A stretch of 13,316 nt of DNA, taken from assembly GCA_026388615.1 (NCBI GenBank), contig JAPLJL010000088.1, positions 1 through 13,316 of the forward strand, in the 5' to 3' direction. The position numbers and the translations under genes are program-made. Positions 1 to 6,533 of the stretch are shown here, piece by piece; the stretch's first letter is position 1, and every line of letters begins with the position of its first letter. The DNA is from Pseudomonadota bacterium (GTDB lineage: Bacteria > Desulfobacterota > JAPLJL01). The notes under the pieces were generated by a model, which was not told where the DNA came from, made no database searches, and worked only from the letters and a program-made list of their open reading frames with translations.

Positions 1-198
1 GCTCGGCTGGCCGCCCTGATCAAACTGGCCACCGAGTGGGACGGGATCGGCGAGGAAGAGTTGAAAGCGAAAGCCAAATCCCTGATCGGAAAAACCCTGA
101 AACTGGCGGCTCCCCAGGGAAGCATTTCGGACGGCTTGAAACCCGCGGGGTTTGACGCGGCTTGGGCCGGATTGAAAAAACGGTACGTTGAAGGTTAA
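1..198 (+). CDS. C-terminal part of an unidentified protein (5' end outside window)
   Basis: Reading frame 1 is open from the first base to a TAA at 196-198 and encodes the last 65 residues of a protein. The fragment is rich in Ala, Lys, Leu and Gly, appears largely helical, and has no cysteine or membrane segment. I do not recognise a family. Its stop overlaps the start of the next gene by 11 bases, which suggests translational coupling and one operon with the amidotransferase-like gene. Codon choice (GC at third positions) matches the neighbouring genes, so it is very probably real coding sequence. Confidence 0.6.
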   Translation, partial: ARLAALIKLATEWDGIGEEELKAKAKSLIGKTLKLAAPQGSISDGLKPAGFDAAWAGLKKRYVEG

Positions 199-1384
199 AC
201 AGGATAAATTTTCCGGCCCTTACCACGCCCAAGTGGGTATCTACATGGGAGAAGGGACCGCCCATTCCTGGACCTGGTGGGCGGAGTACTTCGAAAAGAT
301 CGGTTTTTATCAGCAGCAATACCTGGACGAGGAAGATTTCGCTGCCCGTCTCGGGGGGGTGGATTTCCTCTGCCTCTCGGGGGGCGACACCTTTGCCATC
401 GCCGAGGGCCTGGGCCCGGCCGGGGCGCGGGCCCTGGGGGAGTTTTTCTCCGGCGAGAAGGTTTATCTGGGTTCCTGCGCCGGGGCCTATCTTCCGCTCC
501 ATTCATCCCTCGAACCTCTCCGGCGGTTCAATTTTCTTTCCATTCCGGTGGCGAACATTGTCGCCGATCCTCCCCTAGGCCTGGAATTTTCACCCCGGAC
601 GATGATCCCTTACGGAAACCGCTACCTGGTCCACCCGGTCCGGGACGAGGTGGTGCTCCGGCCGCTGGGGTCCTACCCGCAGGCGACTGTAATCGCCCCC
701 CTCTTCGGCGGGCCTCCTTTCGCCCCCGGCGGGGACAGCCCCGGCCTGATCCCCCGGGCTACTTACGAGAACTTTACGCCTCGAACCAGTTTTCCGGCCG
801 GTCCGGAACTGGCCCGCAGGATATTTCAGGGCCGGGAAGCCGTTCTCGAAGCCCGGCTCGGGCCGAGCACCCTGTTCCTCCTCGGTCCCCATCTGGAACA
901 TCCCCGGTTTCCCGCCGCCAATCAATTTTTAACTTATTTGCTGGAGCCTTATTTTGAGCGCGGTCCGAAAACCGCGCCGGCGGAGCCGGGGCCGGAGGAA
1001 ACCTCCCCGGAGTTGCTGCGGGAGATCAAAAAGGAATTATCCCGTTCCCGCTTTACGGTGCAGAGCCTGACCCAACTTTCCCTGAGCTTCGAGATCGGGC
1101 GGAAACTTTACGAGCCCGAAAAAATCGCTGAGCTGCTCGAGTTTGCCTGGAAGCGGATCCGGAAATTCCGGCCGGGCGCCGGGCTCCCGGTGGCGGCGGG
1201 GGAAACCCTCCGGACCCAGGCGGCCCGGCTGCGGGAAAACCTGGATGATTTCGGGGCTGCGGTCAGGGGGAGAGGAGAAGCGGCCGGAATGATGCTACAA
1301 TCCCTCCGGTCGGCCAAGCGGTTCCTGGCGGGTTTTCTCCCGCTTTATCACCGCTGGGGTTGTCCAGGGGAAGAGATAAATTAA
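188..1384 (+). CDS. Class I glutamine-amidotransferase-like protein (BPL_N-like) with helical C-terminal domain
   Basis: The 398-residue protein starts at TTG 188. No strong ribosome binding site is visible, and the overlap with the upstream gene implies coupled translation. Residues about 14-255 look like the DJ-1/glutamine-amidotransferase fold of the biotin-protein-ligase N-terminal (BPL_N) type. The nucleophile elbow GSCAGAY puts the cysteine at 97, and GPHLEH gives a candidate His234/Glu236 pair, so a Cys-His-Glu triad is present. An upstream SGGD motif (residues 64-67) is also typical of the fold. Residues about 265-398 form a charged helical extension with no recognised domain. No signal peptide or membrane segment is seen, so it should be cytoplasmic. 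The natural substrate is unknown for such stand-alone proteins. The gene ends in TAATG shared with the next gene, which ties it to the respiratory operon. Confidence 0.75.
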   Translation: MKVKQDKFSGPYHAQVGIYMGEGTAHSWTWWAEYFEKIGFYQQQYLDEEDFAARLGGVDFLCLSGGDTFAIAEGLGPAGARALGEFFSGEKVYLGSCAGAYLPLHSSLEPLRRFNFLSIPVANIVADPPLGLEFSPRTMIPYGNRYLVHPVRDEVVLRPLGSYPQATVIAPLFGGPPFAPGGDSPGLIPRATYENFTPRTSFPAGPELARRIFQGREAVLEARLGPSTLFLLGPHLEHPRFPAANQFLTYLLEPYFERGPKTAPAEPGPEETSPELLREIKKELSRSRFTVQSLTQLSLSFEIGRKLYEPEKIAELLEFAWKRIRKFRPGAGLPVAAGETLRTQAARLRENLDDFGAAVRGRGEAAGMMLQSLRSAKRFLAGFLPLYHRWGCPGEEIN

Positions 1385-2349
1385 TGAAGCAGAGCTTGCG
1401 GAAAAATCAGAACGGCGCGATTCTGGCCGCGATTTTATGCGCGGTTTTTCTCCTGCTGGCTTTCGCGGGGGAGGCCCGGGCCGAGGCCAGCTACGCCAAG
1501 GAATTCAAAATGCGCTGCATCCACTGCCACGTGGACAATGGATATCCCGGGGGCAGTTTCTACGAGGCGGAGAAAAGCTATAAATGGGTCTTTTCCTATG
1601 TCGCTGCCGGCATCTCCGCCATTTTCTTTTTCGCCGGCCTGGCTTCCTGGTTCCTGATCTGGCGGAAGGGGAAGAAATCACATGTGGTGGAGGAATACCG
1701 GCCCCGGCCCATCCGTCGCTTTATCACTGGTATTCTCCAGCTGGATCTCTCCCGGATCTCCAAACTCCGCTGGGTAAATTACCTCCTGCTTTCCGGTTCT
1801 TTCCTGACCATGATTCTGCTTCTGCTCCTGACCTACAGTCTGGCCCTGGGGCTCGGGACCAGGACCTTTACCCTGCCCGCCCCGGCCGGACGGCTCATTG
1901 ACCTGGGCCTGGACCTGCTCGGCCTGGCGATCCTGGGCGGGACCGTCCTCGGATTTCTCCGCCGTCTCCCTCCCCTGGCGAACCAGTATGTTTCCGCGGC
2001 GGTGGAGGACATGACCAGCCTGGCTTTTATTTTCGTCCTGGTGTTGACCGGATTCATTCTGGAATCCTTCCGGATCGCGGCCCTGCCCAGCCAACCCGCC
2101 CAGCTTTACTCTTTCGTCGGGGCCGGGCTCGCTTGGATCCTGCGGCACGCGCCCCTGCCCTGGGCGGTCTGGCATTTTTATTTCTGGAACATTCACATGC
2201 TCCTGGCCCTGGCTTTTATCGCCTACATTCCCCGGAGCGGGTTTTTCCATATCTTGACCTGCCCGGTGACCCAGACCACTTCCCGGAAGAAGGAGGAGCG
2301 AATCCGCTTAGAGGCTTATGGAAAAGGAAGAGTTGGATCCGGAGACTAA
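1384..2349 (+). CDS. NarI/DsrM/HdrE-like membrane cytochrome subunit with N-terminal c-type haem
   Basis: The 321-residue protein starts at ATG 1384, overlapping the previous stop by one base. It has a signal or anchor helix at about 11-33, then a periplasmic CIHCH haem c site (Cys45, Cys48, His49). Five further hydrophobic segments follow, at about 66-90, 120-148, 162-185, 198-218 and 243-268. The last helix (two His in the WHFYFWNIH stretch) and the following YIPRSGFFHILTCP segment resemble the end of NarI, DsrM and HdrE haem b subunits. These accept electrons from quinol or pass them to an HdrD/DsrK-type partner. The middle helices contain no histidine, so the usual two bis-His b haems cannot both be present. 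It is the first gene of the Rieske/cytochrome b operon and probably links the quinone pool, the haem c and the CCG protein encoded at 4345-6132. Confidence 0.8.
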   Translation: MKQSLRKNQNGAILAAILCAVFLLLAFAGEARAEASYAKEFKMRCIHCHVDNGYPGGSFYEAEKSYKWVFSYVAAGISAIFFFAGLASWFLIWRKGKKSHVVEEYRPRPIRRFITGILQLDLSRISKLRWVNYLLLSGSFLTMILLLLLTYSLALGLGTRTFTLPAPAGRLIDLGLDLLGLAILGGTVLGFLRRLPPLANQYVSAAVEDMTSLAFIFVLVLTGFILESFRIAALPSQPAQLYSFVGAGLAWILRHAPLPWAVWHFYFWNIHMLLALAFIAYIPRSGFFHILTCPVTQTTSRKKEERIRLEAYGKGRVGSGD

Positions 2350-2839
2350 ATATACCCGCCGGCGGTTTTTCGTCCTGGGCGCCATGGCGGCGTCCGGAGC
2401 GGCGCTGGCCGGGATCGTCGGGGGCGGTCTGCTCGCTTATTTTTTCCCGCCCAAGCGCTTCCGGAAAAAGATCGGGGGCTGGCAGAAGGTCAAGCCGGCG
2501 GGCGAGTGCCCGGAAGGGCAGGCGGTAGCCTCGGTTTACTTCGGGATCCCGATTCTGGTCCTGCGGGAAGGTGGAAAGGTGAAGGCCTTTTCCGCCGTCT
2601 GCCCGCACCTGGGCTGCATTGTGAAATGGGACGCGGAGCGGAAAAATTTCCCCTGTCCCTGCCACGATTCCTTCTTCAACGCTCAGGGCCTGGTGCAAAA
2701 AGGCCCGGCCCGGCCCTACAACCTCATGCCCTTTGAGGCCAAGGAGGAAGAGGGAATGGTTCTGGTCAGTCTGCCGGCGCCGGAAAAACTAAAAGCTTAT
2801 CCGAGCTGGTTCCGGTTCGCGATGCAGTACGGGGGGTAA
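2318..2839 (+). CDS. Rieske [2Fe-2S] iron-sulfur protein of a cytochrome bc-type complex
   Basis: The 173-residue protein starts at ATG 2318, inside the preceding gene (32-base overlap), with AGAGG just upstream. The N-terminus carries a twin-arginine type signal/anchor: TRRRFF at 13-18, then a hydrophobic stretch at about 19-43. This is the usual route for exporting folded Rieske proteins, which remain membrane anchored. The cluster-binding motif is complete: Cys95 and His97 in CPHLGC, and Cys113 and His116 in CPCHDS. Cys100 and Cys115 are placed to form the usual disulfide, and a GPA-R-P loop follows at 129-133. It should transfer electrons from quinol at the Qo site of cytochrome b (next two genes) to a periplasmic haem c. 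Length is normal for petC/qcrA-type proteins. Confidence 0.93.
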   Translation: MEKEELDPETKYTRRRFFVLGAMAASGAALAGIVGGGLLAYFFPPKRFRKKIGGWQKVKPAGECPEGQAVASVYFGIPILVLREGGKVKAFSAVCPHLGCIVKWDAERKNFPCPCHDSFFNAQGLVQKGPARPYNLMPFEAKEEEGMVLVSLPAPEKLKAYPSWFRFAMQYGG

Positions 2840-2841
2840 AA

Positions 2842-2966
2842 AGCATAGAGCATAGAGCATAGAGCAAAGGGCATAGCGTAAAGAAAGAAAGAGAAGTTCA
2901 AAGGTCAAAGCTCAAAGTTCAAAAAATATTGCCCATGACCCATGACCTATCACCCATGACCTAGGA
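2842..2966. repeat. Three consecutive degenerate heptamer tracts inside the respiratory operon
   Basis: The 149-base gap between the Rieske and cytochrome b genes is almost wholly 7-base-period repeat. 2842-2883 holds six units based on AGCATAG (the later ones AGCAAAG, GGCATAG, CGTAAAG). 2894-2921 holds AAGTTCA, AAGGTCA, AAGCTCA, AAGTTCA. 2932-2966 holds CCCATGA, CCCATGA, CCTATCA, CCCATGA, CCTAGGA. The three words are unrelated but the period is the same. The tract begins two bases after the Rieske stop codon. No promoter or terminator is evident here. Confidence 0.9.
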
Positions 2967-2988
2967 TTAGCAGAGCCGAAAGAAGAAC

Positions 2989-3759
2989 GTGAAGGAAAAG
3001 ATCAAGGAAAAGATTGAATTAATAAAGAGCTTCCTGCAGACCTTCTCCACGATGCTCGAGATGCCGGGCGGTCTGACGCAGCTGATCAATACCCTTTGGA
3101 TGGTCGGCAAGGAGTTTGTCCTCAACTGGCTGGAGCAGCGGTTCCGGCTTCGGGCACCGATTGAAAAAATCCTGGACAAACCCGTTTCCGGCTTTGAACG
3201 CAAATGGCGCCACTGCTTCGGGGGGATCACCCTGACCCTGATCGGGCTCCAGCTCGTCACCGGGGTTTTCCTGGCCTTTTATTACATCCCGTCCGCGGGC
3301 CAGGCCTTTGAGTCCATCCAGATGATCACCGACGAGGTGGCCTTCGGCTGGCTGATCCGCGGGATTCATCACTGGTCAGCCTACCTGATTGTGGTCACCA
3401 TGCTCATCCACCTGCTCAAGGTTTTCATCACCGGCTCCTACCGCCATCCTCGGGAATTCACCTGGGTCAGCGGGGTTTTACTCCTTATGATCGTATTCGG
3501 TTTCCTGGCCACGGGGTATCTGCTCACCTGGTCTCAACAGGGGTATTGGGCTTCCCGGGTAGCCATGGGCCTGGCCGGGGAGGTTCCGGTGGTGGGGTGG
3601 ATCATCCTTCTTTTCGTCCAGGGCGGATACGTGATCAAACAGGCGGCGCTGACCCGCTTTTTCGTGGCGCACGTGTTTCTCCTCCCTGTCGCCATCATTG
3701 TTCTCCTGGGCGTGCATTTTGCATTGATCCGGAGACTCGGAATCCAGAAACCGTTATAA
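2989..3759 (+). CDS. Cytochrome b, b6-type N-terminal subunit (four-helix, with haem ci cysteine)
   Basis: The 256-residue protein matches the N-terminal half of cytochrome b and cytochrome b6. The haem b ligands are His127 and His141 (14 apart, helix B) and His228 and His243 (15 apart, helix D). The 15-residue spacing in helix D is the b6 rather than the mitochondrial bc1 pattern. Cys76 in the HCFGGITLT segment aligns with the cysteine that binds haem ci (cn) in b6f complexes. Four membrane helices lie at about 78-100, 127-148, 160-180 and 222-247. The start at GTG 2989 is the most upstream reasonable choice; the Shine-Dalgarno is weak. An ATG at 3052 is possible but would drop an amphipathic N-terminal stretch that b6 proteins also have. 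It forms the quinol-oxidising core with the Rieske protein and the next gene (petB/qcrB equivalent). Confidence 0.92.
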   Translation: MKEKIKEKIELIKSFLQTFSTMLEMPGGLTQLINTLWMVGKEFVLNWLEQRFRLRAPIEKILDKPVSGFERKWRHCFGGITLTLIGLQLVTGVFLAFYYIPSAGQAFESIQMITDEVAFGWLIRGIHHWSAYLIVVTMLIHLLKVFITGSYRHPREFTWVSGVLLLMIVFGFLATGYLLTWSQQGYWASRVAMGLAGEVPVVGWIILLFVQGGYVIKQAALTRFFVAHVFLLPVAIIVLLGVHFALIRRLGIQKPL

Positions 3760-3776
3760 AACGAAAGTAAATAAAT

Positions 3777-4217
3777 ATGGCAGAGGAAACCCAAATAACC
3801 GAGATCCCGCAGCTGGAGAAACCTCCGGAGAAGGCCCCGGAAGACGAACTCCCCTTTTTCCCCAAGGTGGTCCTGGGGGAGTTCCTGGCCCTGCTGCTTA
3901 CGATCGGGGTGGTGGTGGCGTTCGCGGTCATGATCCCGATCGGGTACGAGGAAAAGGTCAACACCCTGATCACGCCCGCGGGGGTGAAGGCGGAGTGGTA
4001 CTTCCTCTGGACCTTCCAGCTTATGAAGCTCGTTCCCGTCCTGGTGGGAATGGGGATCCTTGGCCTCATCGTGGTCCTGATTTTGGCTGTGCCCTGGCTG
4101 GACCCGAAACCGGAGCGAAAAATCAGGGAGCGGATCTGGGTGATCGCGATTGGATTCATGATCCTGGCCGGGATCGGCGTCCTGACCTTCTGGGCGCTTC
4201 TCCCCGGGGGAGAGTAA
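3777..4217 (+). CDS. Cytochrome b C-terminal subunit (b6f subunit IV-like)
   Basis: The 146-residue protein has three membrane helices at about 32-54, 87-107 and 119-141, matching subunit IV of b6f or the C-terminal third of cytochrome b. The Qo-site ef-loop motif, normally PEWY, reads AEWY at 72-75, followed by FLWTFQLMKLVP, which matches the conserved segment after PEWY. The quinol-proton-accepting Glu73 is kept while the proline is lost. The first 30 residues are acidic and proline-rich. It lies 17 bases after the b6-type gene with only a weak ribosome binding site. The split cytochrome b plus Rieske arrangement is the b6f-like layout (petD/qcrC-like position). Confidence 0.9.
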   Translation: MAEETQITEIPQLEKPPEKAPEDELPFFPKVVLGEFLALLLTIGVVVAFAVMIPIGYEEKVNTLITPAGVKAEWYFLWTFQLMKLVPVLVGMGILGLIVVLILAVPWLDPKPERKIRERIWVIAIGFMILAGIGVLTFWALLPGGE

Positions 4218-4229
4218 ATCGGGGAAATT

Positions 4230-4306
4230 CCAATGACCAAGCACCAATTACCAAACAATGACCAATAACCAAATTCCAAACAAATACCAATTTCCAAATC
4301 CCAAAG
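4230..4306. repeat. Degenerate CCAANNN heptamer tract
   Basis: Units start with CCAA in 7-base register: CCAATGA, CCAAGCA, CCAATTA, CCAAACA, then after four extra bases CCAATAA, CCAAATT, CCAAACA, and after four more CCAATTT, CCAAATC, CCAAAG. Both interruptions follow a CCAAACA unit, giving two 11-base units. The tract lies between the subunit IV stop and the cytochrome c/CCG gene. It contains an in-frame ATG at 4258 that would add a spurious repeat-encoded N-terminus to the next gene. Confidence 0.88.
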
Positions 4307-4309
4307 TAG

Positions 4310-4331
4310 GGGCGGCCCTCCGTGGCCGCCC
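4310..4331. repeat. REP-like hairpin next to a ribosome binding site
   Basis: GGGCGGCC (4310-4317) and GGCCGCCC (4324-4331) form a perfect 8-bp stem with a CTCCGT loop. The stem ends at the base before GGGGAAG (4332-4338), the likely ribosome binding site of the gene starting at 4345. It could therefore modulate access to that site, although its form is that of a dispersed palindromic repeat. Confidence 0.7.
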
Positions 4332-4344
4332 GGGGAAGATCTTT

Positions 4345-6132
4345 ATGAATAAAGGTAGCTTTGGGATTGTCCTGCTGGGCGCGCTGCTCCTGGCTTCCAC
4401 GCTTTTCGCGGCGGAGGAGCCAAAACCCAAAACCGGGCCCGAACTTTACCAGGCCTTCTGCGGCGCCTGCCACGGCGAGAAGGGCAGAACCTACCAGCCC
4501 AACATTGGGGTCAAGCAGGCCGGGAGCGAGGTGATTCCCTCCCTGGATACCGAGTCTTTCCGAAGGGCCCTGACCACCGATGAGTTCAAGGATATTTTTG
4601 ACCGCAAGAAAATCATCGAGACGATTCTGAACGGCTCCGAGGTCAAGGGGACCGAATCCACCACCTCAATGCCGGCTTTCAAGGAGAAACTCACCCCGGC
4701 GGAGATCGATCTGATTCTTAATTACCTGACCACGCTGTCCGGCCAGCGCCCGACCCGTTATTCCGCGGGCCGGCTGGCCTTCCTGATCGGGATCCTGATC
4801 TTTCTCGGCGGGGCGATCGCCGCGGCCTATATGTTAAGCCGGCCGGATTTCCCGGATTCCCCCCTGATCCCGATCGCGAATCTGGAAACCCGCCAGCTCT
4901 TGGAGCCCAACGCCTGCACCCGCTGCGGGGAGTGCGTCAAATGGTGCCCGGTTTACGCCATCGACAACGAGTCCAGGCTGACCGCCCGGGAGAAGTGCAC
5001 CCGTTTCCGGGAGATGGTCAAGGAACAGCAGGGGCCCCTGGCCCGCTGGCTGGGGATCAACCCGGTGCCGAAGAGCCGGGTGGAAGAGTTTCATAAATTT
5101 CTGCTCGAGTGCTCGACCTGCGGGCAATGCCACATCGTCTGCCCGGCCGCGATCGACACGGTGGACCTCTGGGAGAACATGCGCCGTTCCTTCGTGGATG
5201 GGGGACAGCCCGTGCTTCCCGCCCAGCAGACGCTGATCGCCTCAGTCAAGGCCTATGACAACCCCTGGCAGCAGCCGCGTTCCTCCCGGGGCAAGTGGGC
5301 CAGCCGGGCCAAGCGGGAGAAACGGATTATCGCGGAGCCCAAGAACCTGGCCAAGGAGAAGGCAGAGGTTCTCTATTTCGTGGGCTGCACGGCCTCTTAC
5401 GATGTGAATGTCAAGGAAGTGGCGATCAACACCACCAGGGTTCTAAACAAGGCCGGGGTGGATTTCGGGATCCTGGGTAACGAGGAGCGCTGTTGCGGCT
5501 CGGTGCTGCTCCGGATGGGCGACTACGAGTTCGAGCGGCTCGCCGGCCAGAATATCGAAACCTTCAATAAACTCGGGATCAAAACCCTGATCACCTCCTG
5601 CTCCGGGTGCTACAAGACGATCAAACAGGATTATCCCCGGGTGGGAAAGCTTAATTTCGAAGTTCTCCATATGACCGAGTTCGTCATGCGGCTGATCAAG
5701 GAGGGCAAGCTCCAACTCAAGAAACCGGTCAATTTATCGGTTACCTACCATGACCCCTGCCACCTGGGCCGGGCCAACCAGCTTTTCGACGTGCCCCGGG
5801 AGGTTTTAAAGTCCATCCCCGGAATCGAATTCCGGGAGATCGAGCGCTTCGGCGAGTTCTCCCGTTGCTGCGGGGCGGGAGGAGGCCTGAAAGCCGGCTA
5901 CCGGGAAGTCCAGGAGGAGATGGCCCGGACGAGGGTGAAGGACGCGATCAAGACCGGGGCCACCGAGTTCGTGACCGCCTGCCCCTTCTGCTACCAGGCG
6001 CTCCTGACCGGGATCCAGGGCTTGAACGCCCCCCTCAACATGCGGGACATCAATGAACTGATCATCATGTCCCTGGAAGACGAACCGGGCGAGAAGCCCG
6101 CTTCCCAACCCGAACCTGAAAAAGAAACATAA
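4345..6132 (+). CDS. Fusion of periplasmic cytochrome c, membrane helix, 2[4Fe-4S] ferredoxin and two CCG (HdrD/DsrK-like) domains
   Basis: I choose ATG 4345, which directly opens a signal peptide (residues 1-23) after a GGGGAAG site; the upstream ATG 4258 would add 29 repeat-derived residues. The 595-residue protein reads in order: a periplasmic monohaem cytochrome c (CGACH at 39-43, likely Met109 ligand in TSMP); a membrane helix at about 142-163; a cytoplasmic ferredoxin domain (Cys191/194/197/201 and Cys256/259/262/266); and two CCG domains. The first has Cys348, Cys383-Cys384, Cys419 and Cys422. The second has Cys472, Cys508-Cys509, Cys546 and Cys549. All CCG cysteines are present. In HdrB/HdrD these motifs bind the non-cubane clusters that act on disulfides, and DsrK is the analogue in sulfate reducers. 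As last gene of the operon it probably exchanges electrons with the NarI-like subunit. The disulfide or other substrate cannot be told from sequence. Confidence 0.88.
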   Translation: MNKGSFGIVLLGALLLASTLFAAEEPKPKTGPELYQAFCGACHGEKGRTYQPNIGVKQAGSEVIPSLDTESFRRALTTDEFKDIFDRKKIIETILNGSEVKGTESTTSMPAFKEKLTPAEIDLILNYLTTLSGQRPTRYSAGRLAFLIGILIFLGGAIAAAYMLSRPDFPDSPLIPIANLETRQLLEPNACTRCGECVKWCPVYAIDNESRLTAREKCTRFREMVKEQQGPLARWLGINPVPKSRVEEFHKFLLECSTCGQCHIVCPAAIDTVDLWENMRRSFVDGGQPVLPAQQTLIASVKAYDNPWQQPRSSRGKWASRAKREKRIIAEPKNLAKEKAEVLYFVGCTASYDVNVKEVAINTTRVLNKAGVDFGILGNEERCCGSVLLRMGDYEFERLAGQNIETFNKLGIKTLITSCSGCYKTIKQDYPRVGKLNFEVLHMTEFVMRLIKEGKLQLKKPVNLSVTYHDPCHLGRANQLFDVPREVLKSIPGIEFREIERFGEFSRCCGAGGGLKAGYREVQEEMARTRVKDAIKTGATEFVTACPFCYQALLTGIQGLNAPLNMRDINELIIMSLEDEPGEKPASQPEPEKET

Positions 6133-6161
6133 CGCCTTTCCGTTAAAATCCTGTTTTTTGT

Positions 6162-6183
6162 GTAGTTGCTCGATTCATCGAGC
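6162..6183. repeat. Short REP-like palindrome (GTAGTTGC family, copy 1)
   Basis: GCTCGAT (6168-6174) and ATCGAGC (6177-6183) form a 7-bp stem with a 2-base spacer, preceded by GTAGTT. The 17 bases at 6162-6178 recur with one change at 10873-10889, where they begin a longer, nested element directly at the stop codon of the exonuclease gene. Confidence 0.7.
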
Positions 6184-6198
6184 TATTTCTCTTGTTTG

Positions 6199-6224
6199 CA
6201 CCCCTCCTTGTCGAAGGAGGGGTG
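6199..6224. terminator. Strong hairpin downstream of the respiratory operon (possible terminator or REP)
   Basis: CACCCCTCCTT (6199-6209) and AAGGAGGGGTG (6214-6224) form a perfect 11-bp stem with a GTCG loop. It lies 67 bases after the operon stop. A T-rich stretch (GATTTT) begins only 7 bases later, so it is not a textbook intrinsic terminator. The stem could still end operon transcription, or it may be another dispersed palindrome. Confidence 0.5.
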
Positions 6225-6261
6225 AGGGGAGATTTTCATTGCCGTCCGCCGTTTAATTATA

Positions 6262-6320
6262 TTGACAAATATCATTGTATGGCATGATAATATGTATTAG
6301 ATATATGTATCTAAAAGGAG
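6262..6320 (+). promoter_or_regulatory. Promoter and likely autoregulatory operators of the vapBC-type module
   Basis: TTGACA at 6262-6267 is a perfect -35. GATAAT at 6286-6291 (spacer 18; TGATAA gives 17) is a good -10. Two inverted repeats overlap: TATCAT (6270-6275) with ATGATA (6284-6289) lies across the spacer and -10, and TTAGATA (6297-6303) with TATCTAA (6308-6314) lies at the transcription start. AAGGAG follows at 6315-6320, six bases before the ATG. Paired palindromes over the promoter are the usual arrangement for operators bound by ribbon-helix-helix antitoxin-toxin complexes. Confidence 0.82.
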
Positions 6321-6326
6321 TATTCA

Positions 6327-6533
6327 ATGGGAAAAACCACGGTTGTGATTGACGAAAAGCTTCTCGAGAAAGCGGTGGCTTCCATTAACGCTAAGACCAA
6401 ACGGGAGGCGATCGAGGCCGGTCTCCGGGAACTGGTCCGCAAGAAAAATGTCGCCCTGCTCCGGGAAGAATTTGGAACCTATGAAATCGATCTGGACCTG
6501 AAAAAGCTGGAGAAGCAGAGGTCGGATGAATAA
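6327..6533 (+). CDS. vapB: VapB-type antitoxin (ribbon-helix-helix)
   Basis: The 68-residue protein starts at ATG 6327 after AAGGAG. Residues 1-38 have the pattern of the VapB ribbon-helix-helix family: a beta strand (TTVVID), a helix containing KLLEKAV, then the TKREAIEAGLRELV helix. The charged C-terminal half (about 40-68) is the part that normally wraps and inhibits the PIN toxin. It overlaps the toxin gene by 8 bases, a typical toxin-antitoxin arrangement, and should repress its own promoter through the palindromes at 6270-6314. Confidence 0.88.
   Translation: MGKTTVVIDEKLLEKAVASINAKTKREAIEAGLRELVRKKNVALLREEFGTYEIDLDLKKLEKQRSDE

Noticed and set aside
2842..2966. CRISPR-like array
   Set aside because: The units are 7 bases with no spacers and differ among themselves; no cas gene is present.
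4258..4344. In-frame ATG giving a 29-residue N-terminal extension of the cytochrome c/CCG protein
   Set aside because: The extension is encoded by the heptamer tract and a hairpin repeat, and it would place a repeat-derived peptide before a proper signal peptide that starts at ATG 4345 behind GGGGAAG.
6241..6254. Further heptamer tract (GCCGTCC, GCCGTTT)
   Set aside because: Only two imperfect units are present, too few to call beside the longer tracts, although the word resembles GGCGGTC in reverse complement.
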